Under the pieces are notes generated by a model. The model worked only from the letters and a program-made list of their open reading frames with translations. It did no database searches and was not told the origin of the DNA. From Acidobacteriota bacterium (GTDB lineage Bacteria > Acidobacteriota > Vicinamibacteria > Vicinamibacterales > SCN-69-37), in the NCBI GenBank assembly GCA_947467605.1, contig CANIII010000004.1, positions 1 to 64,000 on the forward strand: a stretch of DNA of 64,000 nt. Reading direction: 5' to 3'. Of the stretch, positions 59,640-64,000 are shown piece after piece (position 1 is the stretch's first letter; every line of letters begins with the position of its first letter). A program made the position numbers and the translations under genes.

Positions 59640-60755
59640 ATGCGCATCGCTACCGCTGGTCTCCTCCTGGTTATGGGCTCCGTGCTGGTCGCACAGCAGG
59701 CCGCAGCGCCGGCGGTGGCGCCGACCAATTCCGCGCCCAATCCGTACCAAACGGTCGAGGGCTGGGCAAAGATGCCCGAGGGCCGCGCGTGGGGATCGAC
59801 GAGCGCCGTCGATATTGATCGCGACGGAACATCGATCTGGGTCGCCGAACGCTGCGGCGCCAACTCGTGTTGGGATCAGGCGGCCGGCAAGGCGTCGCCG
59901 CTCGACACCGTGCTGCACTTTGACGCCACCGGGAAGCTGATCAAGAGTTTCGGCGCTGGCCTGATGGTGTTTCCGCACGGCATCTACGTCGACGGCGACA
60001 ACAACATCTGGGTGACCGACGGGCAAGACAACATGCCGCGCCGCGCGCGTGGTGCGGCGCCGACCGATCCGCTGCCGGAAATGAAAGTGCCGGTGATCGG
60101 CCATCAGATTTTCAAGTTCAACAAAGACGGCAAGCTGCTGCTCACGCTCGGCAAGGCCGGCGGCAATCAGCCGAATCAGCCGATCGATCCCGGCTCGTTC
60201 TATCAGCCGAACGACGTCATCACGAACAGCAAGGGCGAGATCTATGTGTGTGAAGGCCACTCGGACACTGCGCCGGCACGTCTGATCAAGTTCGACAAGT
60301 CCGGCAAGTTCATCAAGGAAGTCGGCAAGCGCGGCACGGGCCCGGGCGAATTCATCCAGCCGCACGCGTTCGCGTGGGATTCCAAGGGCCGCCTGTTCGT
60401 GGCGGATCGCTCGAACAATCGCATTCAGATCTTCGATCAAGATCTGAATCTGCTCGAAACTGGATGGCAGCAGTACAGCCGCATCAGCGGTCTCTGGATC
60501 GACAAGGACGACATGCTGTACGCCGCGGATTCTGAGTCCGGATCGGTGGCACCCGCGCGCAAAGACTGGACGCGCGGCATCCGCATCGGCAGCATCAAGG
60601 ACGGCGCCAACGGCGCAATTCGTGCGTTCATCCCCGATCCCGCGACTGCGCCGCCGAGCACGAGTGCCGCCGAAGGCGTCGCGGTCGACAAGAACGGTGT
60701 CATCTACGGCGCCGAGGTCGGGCCAAAAGCCCTGAAGCGATACGTCCGCAAATAA
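59640..60755 (+). CDS. Secreted NHL-repeat (six-bladed propeller) protein
   Basis: The product is 371 residues from the ATG at 59640, with a signal peptide (ATAGLLLVMGSVLVAQQ). The rest is a beta-propeller of NHL type: HFDATGKLIKSFGAGLMVFP, HGIYVDGDNNIWVTDGQDN, NDVITNSKGEIYVCEGHSDT, KSGKFIKEVGKRGTGPGEFI with HAFAWDSKGRLFVADRSNNR, and GVAVDKNGVIYGAEVGPKAL. Members resemble the lyase domain of peptidylglycine alpha-amidating enzyme, but no activity can be deduced. It likely binds a ligand or partner in the periplasm. A related propeller is partly visible at the right edge (63696-64000). Confidence 0.85.
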   Translation: MRIATAGLLLVMGSVLVAQQAAAPAVAPTNSAPNPYQTVEGWAKMPEGRAWGSTSAVDIDRDGTSIWVAERCGANSCWDQAAGKASPLDTVLHFDATGKLIKSFGAGLMVFPHGIYVDGDNNIWVTDGQDNMPRRARGAAPTDPLPEMKVPVIGHQIFKFNKDGKLLLTLGKAGGNQPNQPIDPGSFYQPNDVITNSKGEIYVCEGHSDTAPARLIKFDKSGKFIKEVGKRGTGPGEFIQPHAFAWDSKGRLFVADRSNNRIQIFDQDLNLLETGWQQYSRISGLWIDKDDMLYAADSESGSVAPARKDWTRGIRIGSIKDGANGAIRAFIPDPATAPPSTSAAEGVAVDKNGVIYGAEVGPKALKRYVRK

Positions 60756-60797
60756 AGGCGCAGATGGGCTTACTATGACCCTCTCCGGAGGGGGACT

Positions 60798-61949
60798 ATG
60801 AGCGTGTCACGCCGTGGTTTGTTTGAGGTGTTGTCCCGTGCGGGCACGCAAAGCGCCACAGCACGCGCGCCGTTGCCGAGCGCGCCGCCTGGGGTGACCG
60901 AGATTCGAATCAGCAGCAACGAAAATCCCTTGGGGCCCGGCAAGACCGTTGTCGATGCGATGATGACGCGCTTCGGCGAGGTCGGCCGCTATCCGTTCAA
61001 CAACCTCACCGCGAATGAGGCCAACCTCACCGCGGCGATTGCCGCCAAGCAGCAGGTCAAGCCCGAGAACGTCGTGCTCGCGGTGGGTTCGCAGGAGCTC
61101 TTGCGCAATGCCGTGCGTGCCTTCACGTCGCCGTATCGCCATCTCGTGACAGCGGCGCCGACGTTTGAAAACTGCACGAAGGTCGCGAGTGCGCTGAAGC
61201 ATCCGGTCGTTGAGGCCAAAGTCGACAGCGCGTTCAAGCTCGACCTCGAGAGCATGCTCGCCACGGTGCGCGGTGCTGGCCTGGTGTTCGTCAACAACCC
61301 GAACAATCCGACAGCGACAGTGCACGGCATCAAGACCATCACGGACTTCGTCGAGCGTGTGCACCGCGTGTCGCCCGACACGGTGATCTTCATCGACGAG
61401 GCGTATCACGACTACGTCACGGACCCGAACTACCAGACAGCGATTCCGCTTGCCATGGCGATGCCGAACGTCTTCGTCGCTCGTACGTTCTCGAAGGCGT
61501 ACGGGATGGCGGGCATGCGTATCGGATATGCCATTGGTCAGCCAGACACCATCAAGCCGCTCGAACGGCTGCGCATGCCGATGACGCTGAGCGTCTTCAC
61601 CGTGGGTGCCGCGCTCGTGGCTCTCGCTGATCAGAAGCACATTGACGACGAGCGTGCACGCAATACGGCGGTGCGCGACTTCACGATGAAGGCCTTCGTC
61701 GACATGGGGTGCAAGCCGACCGCATCGCAGGCCAACTTCCTCTTTGTGGACATCGGTCGTCCGGCGCAAGGCTTCCGCGATGCCTGCGCGCAGAAGGGCG
61801 TCATCATCGGCCGGGATTTTCCACCATTCGAAAACTCACACGCGAGAATCTCCATCGGCACGATGGCAGAGATGACCAAGGCCGTTGACGTGTTTCGCGA
61901 CATTCTGCGGCCGCTCTCGCCGTCGAATGCGGGAAAGGGAGGGAACTAG
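60798..61949 (+). CDS. Tat-exported PLP aminotransferase, HisC-like, copy 1
   Basis: This 383-residue protein follows a GGAGGGGG ribosome site. The first 25 residues contain a twin-arginine stretch (SVSRRGLFEVLSRAG) with a weak hydrophobic core. The fold-type I aminotransferase body shows RISSNENPLGPGKTVVDAM, FVNNPNNPTATVHG, IFIDEAYHDYVTDPN and the cofactor lysine in ARTFSKAYGMAGMRIGYA. IGRDFPPFENSHARISIGTM supplies the substrate-carboxylate Arg. The motifs match histidinol-phosphate aminotransferases, but export and the lack of neighbouring his genes make a biosynthetic role unlikely. The Tat signal is less canonical than in copy 2, so export is only probable. The next gene starts 2 bases after its stop. 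Confidence 0.8.
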   Translation: MSVSRRGLFEVLSRAGTQSATARAPLPSAPPGVTEIRISSNENPLGPGKTVVDAMMTRFGEVGRYPFNNLTANEANLTAAIAAKQQVKPENVVLAVGSQELLRNAVRAFTSPYRHLVTAAPTFENCTKVASALKHPVVEAKVDSAFKLDLESMLATVRGAGLVFVNNPNNPTATVHGIKTITDFVERVHRVSPDTVIFIDEAYHDYVTDPNYQTAIPLAMAMPNVFVARTFSKAYGMAGMRIGYAIGQPDTIKPLERLRMPMTLSVFTVGAALVALADQKHIDDERARNTAVRDFTMKAFVDMGCKPTASQANFLFVDIGRPAQGFRDACAQKGVIIGRDFPPFENSHARISIGTMAEMTKAVDVFRDILRPLSPSNAGKGGN

Positions 61950-61951
61950 CC

Positions 61952-63136
61952 ATGGCGATCAATAGACGTCGGTTCGTACAGACGATGGGCGCTGGTGCGG
62001 CGGGCGCGTGGATCGCGGGACGCGGGCTTGAAGGCGGATTGTGGCCCGAGTTGGCGGCGATGCAGGGGACGTCCGGCGCGGCGGCCGTGTCTCCGATCAT
62101 TCTTTCGAGCAATGAGAACCCGGTTGGGCCTGGCAAGGTCGTGCTCGATGCCGTGAGAGCCGCACTCGGCGCGAGCGGCGGACCAGCGGGCCGCTATTCG
62201 AACGCGGCGGGTGCGCTGACCGAAGCGATCGCGAAGAAATTCGGCGTGAAGCCGGAGAACGTCGCGCTCGGTTGCGGATCCACGCAGCTGCTGCGGTCGT
62301 CCACGCATCTGTTCACCGGGCCGACCAAGGCGCTTGTCGCCACGATCCCTGCGTACGAAGAGTGCGCCGGATACGCCGACATGATGGGCCATCCCGTGCG
62401 TGCCGTGCCGCTCGGTCCCGATCTCAAGATGGACCTCGACAAACTCGCGGACGCCTCGCGTGGCGCGGGGCTCGTGTTCTACTGCAATCCCAATAACCCC
62501 GTGTCGACCTACGTTGGTGCGCGGCCCACGCGCGACTACATCTCGCGCGTGAATCGCATCTCGCCCGATACGACGATTCTCATCGACGAGGCGTACTTCG
62601 ACTACGTCACCGATCCGGACCACGCGACGCACGTGCCGCTGGCCGTTGAAGATCCGCGCGTCCTCGTCGCTCGCACGTTCTCCAAGGCGTACGGGATGGC
62701 CGGGCTGCGCCTCGGCTACGCGATCGGGCACGCCGACACGATCAAGAAGATGCAGGACCTCGACGCGGCGACGGGGAACAGCTCGCTCAATGTGCTGGCC
62801 ATGCAGGCTGGGATTGCCGCCATCGCGCAAGACCCGGGCTTTATCGCCGCCGAGCGCGCGCGCAATACGTCCTCGCGTGACTTCACGATGAAATGGTTCA
62901 TGGATCACGGCATGAAGCCCGCCGACTCGCAGGCGAACTTCATGTTCGTGAACCTCGGCCGGCCCGCAAAAGACTTCCGCGACGCCTGTGCCGCCAAAGG
63001 TGTGAAAGTCGGCCGCGATTTCCCGCCGTACGAAAAGACCCACTGTCGCATCTCCTTCGGCACGATGGACGAAATGCAGAAAGCCGTCGTCGTGTTCGGA
63101 GAAGTGCTGGCGAAGAGGGCAGAGACAGCGGCGTAA
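61952..63136 (+). CDS. Tat-exported PLP aminotransferase, HisC-like, copy 2
   Basis: This 394-residue protein has a typical Tat signal (MAINRRRFVQTMGAGAAGAW). The catalytic body parallels copy 1: ILSSNENPVGPGKVVLDAV, VFYCNPNNPVSTYVGARPT, ILIDEAYFDYVTDPDHATH, lysine in ARTFSKAYGMAGLRLGYA, and VGRDFPPYEKTHCRISFGTM. The two proteins are similar along their whole length, so the pair arose by tandem duplication. PLP enzymes carried by Tat would be folded with the cofactor before export. They might transaminate or racemise amino compounds in the periplasm. It is tightly linked to copy 1 and is followed by a hairpin cluster. Confidence 0.85.
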   Translation: MAINRRRFVQTMGAGAAGAWIAGRGLEGGLWPELAAMQGTSGAAAVSPIILSSNENPVGPGKVVLDAVRAALGASGGPAGRYSNAAGALTEAIAKKFGVKPENVALGCGSTQLLRSSTHLFTGPTKALVATIPAYEECAGYADMMGHPVRAVPLGPDLKMDLDKLADASRGAGLVFYCNPNNPVSTYVGARPTRDYISRVNRISPDTTILIDEAYFDYVTDPDHATHVPLAVEDPRVLVARTFSKAYGMAGLRLGYAIGHADTIKKMQDLDAATGNSSLNVLAMQAGIAAIAQDPGFIAAERARNTSSRDFTMKWFMDHGMKPADSQANFMFVNLGRPAKDFRDACAAKGVKVGRDFPPYEKTHCRISFGTMDEMQKAVVVFGEVLAKRAETAA

Positions 63137-63145
63137 GGCGTGATT

Positions 63146-63176
63146 TGTCGTAGGGCGGCCTGGTCTTGAAGGCCGC
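63146..63176 (+). repeat. Left arm of a 31-bp inverted repeat pair
   Basis: The 31 bases at 63146-63176 match the reverse complement of 63613-63643 with a single mismatch. The two arms bound a 436-base spacer with no intact gene. Confidence 0.85.
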
Positions 63177-63198
63177 CGCCCTTCGCGTTACCGATGGA

Positions 63199-63220
63199 GG
63201 CCGGACCTTCAGGTCCGGCC
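63199..63220. repeat. REP-like perfect hairpin
   Basis: A 10-bp perfect stem around a TC loop, built on the core GGACCTTCAGGTCC. It lies 63 bases after the aminotransferase stop and could help end that transcript. Confidence 0.8.
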
Positions 63221-63612
63221 GTGTCGCGCGGGTCCTGCCGACGAACAGCCCCAGTTTGGTGCTCGCTAATGCGCTTGCAACGGGAGTCCGCTGCGCGCCA
63301 AACCAGGGCGCCCCGTTCGTCGTCACTCGACTTACTGAGTCATGGCACAAGAAACGATTAACTTCGAGCCGACCAGTTCCTGGTGTTACCGTCCTTAGCG
63401 TTACCGCGCGATTCCGGAAATCATTGCCATGCCCGAGGTGGCTAGCGGACAGGCGGTGCGGCTCGTCGAATTGTCGCGGCGGGTGGTTGATGCGCATTTG
63501 ACGACCGAGTAGCAAGCGCAAAGGTATCCACGCGCGAAATCGAACGGCGACCTTGCAGCGGCCGATGAGATGCGGGCCGAAGCCCTCCCCCGCGCGTCGC
63601 AAGGAAAGAGCC
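63221..63612. other. Non-coding spacer inside the inverted repeat, with possible gene remnants
   Basis: No convincing gene lies here. A short frame around 63353-63400 (MAQETINFEPTSSWCYRP) and another ending near 63513 (AMPEVASGQAVRLVELSRR and VVDAHLTTE) look protein-like in composition but are only 19 and about 30 codons. They might be eroded remnants of a small gene. No transposase, tRNA or integrase site is seen. Confidence 0.4.
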
Positions 63613-63643
63613 GCGGCCTTCAAGACCAGGTCGCCCTACGACA
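63613..63643 (-). repeat. Right arm of the 31-bp inverted repeat pair
   Basis: The reverse complement equals 63146-63176 at 30 of 31 bases. The flanking bases do not show an obvious target-site duplication. Confidence 0.85.
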
Positions 63644-63659
63644 GATCAAGAACACTTGC

Positions 63660-63681
63660 CCGACGGGCTGAAGCCCGTCGG
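63660..63681. repeat. REP-like perfect hairpin next to the gene at 63696
   Basis: A 10-bp perfect stem around a GA loop with the core GGGCTGAAGCCC. It lies 14 bases beyond the stop codon of the leftward NHL gene and may act as its transcription end. Confidence 0.75.
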
Positions 63682-63695
63682 CTACGTCTGTCGCG

Positions 63696-64000
63696 TCATT
63701 TCTTCACCGGCCAGGGCACGCCCTGCCAGCGCGGCACCATCTGCTCGCCCTTGTAGACGAACTTCTGTAGCCGTCGTCCTTCGTACGTTTCGACGGTGTA
63801 GAGGTTGCCCTTGGAGTCGATCGCGATGGAGTGTGCGCCGAACCATTGGCCGGGTTGGCGGCCGCCGTCGCCAAAGCTCGAGACCATCTCCATCTTCTTG
63901 CGGTCCACGATGTAGACGCGCTCGTTCTTGCCGTCAGCGATGAACATCCACTTCTGCGCCGGGTCTTTCGAGAAGGCGATGTCCCAGATGGATCCGTCGC
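63696..64000 (-). CDS. NHL-repeat protein, C-terminal part
   Basis: This is the last 101 codons of a leftward gene that enters from the right edge. The visible part reads SIWDIAFSKDPAQKWMFIAD, GKNERVYIVDRKKMEMVSSF, GDGGRQPGQWFGAHSIAID and SKGNLYTVETYEGRRLQKFV, ending GVPWPVKK. The strand and loop pattern is that of NHL/peptidylglycine-lyase-like propellers, as in the gene at 59640. The signal peptide and first blades lie outside the window. It ends next to a REP-like hairpin. Confidence 0.8.
   Translation of the reverse strand, partial: DGSIWDIAFSKDPAQKWMFIADGKNERVYIVDRKKMEMVSSFGDGGRQPGQWFGAHSIAIDSKGNLYTVETYEGRRLQKFVYKGEQMVPRWQGVPWPVKK

Overview
The window is 64 kb of GC-rich, densely coded bacterial DNA, and it reads as a chromosomal segment of an Acidobacteriota member, most likely of the Vicinamibacteria type. 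This assignment is inferred from gene content: two secreted proteins of the acidobacterial VWFA type, an orphan MacB/FtsX-like permease without its ATPase, a Ser/Thr kinase fused to a TolB-like propeller beside a winged-helix/FHA protein, a carboxypeptidase-regulatory TonB receptor, many secreted peptidases, and DUF2264, GH127 and GH105 proteins. No rRNA, tRNA, CRISPR array, transposase or phage gene was seen.

Layout. 0-12 kb: the 5' part of a secreted S9 peptidase, then a rightward run of DoxX-like membrane protein, FAD oxidoreductase, GT-C-like membrane protein, Tat-exported GH127 arabinofuranosidase, TPR protein, VWFA protein, a small envelope protein behind a sigma-54-like promoter, and an esterase. 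11-18 kb (leftward): a secreted protein with a phospholipase A2 active-site signature directly abutting a small membrane protein; a gluzincin-like peptidase/TPR protein with a lipoprotein; and an EF-hand / ApbE-DUF2271 / PepSY operon. 18-36 kb: second VWFA protein, M14 carboxypeptidase, mini cytochrome c, acyltransferase, orphan permease, TonB receptor, outer-membrane protein, S15 peptidase, serralysin-like M10 peptidase, OPT transporter and a lipoprotein. 36-42 kb: a winged-helix/FHA gene interrupted by an in-frame TGA, the kinase, a frameshifted hydrolase, and a compact SPFH / ribbon-helix-helix / DUF3592 operon with a 12-bp palindrome upstream. 42-51 kb: plant-polysaccharide genes (DUF5695-like, GH105, DUF2264) mixed with an agmatinase-family enzyme and a PLP decarboxylase. 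51-64 kb: a paralogous gluzincin, a YpfJ-type zinc peptidase, a membrane protein, a DsbD-alpha-like protein coupled to a giant M1 peptidase-TPR-thioredoxin fusion, an NHL propeller protein, two tandem Tat-exported aminotransferases, a cluster of REP-like hairpins, and the 3' end of another NHL protein.

How the genes fit together. Most products carry export signals, and the overall theme is an extracytoplasmic hydrolytic lifestyle: at least nine secreted peptidases, several glycosidases, TonB and OPT importers for the products, and envelope redox proteins (ApbE/PepSY, Trx/DsbD-alpha, cytochrome). Operons are short, with ATGA, GTGA or CTGA overlaps and abutting stop/start codons. A recurring sequence trait is a TANNNT hexamer ending 5-9 bases before the start codon of first-in-operon genes, suggesting widespread leaderless transcription. 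Two genes look broken (35801-36454 and 39250-40354), and a stretch near base 202-231 resembles an Illumina flow-cell oligonucleotide, so some lesions could be assembly errors.
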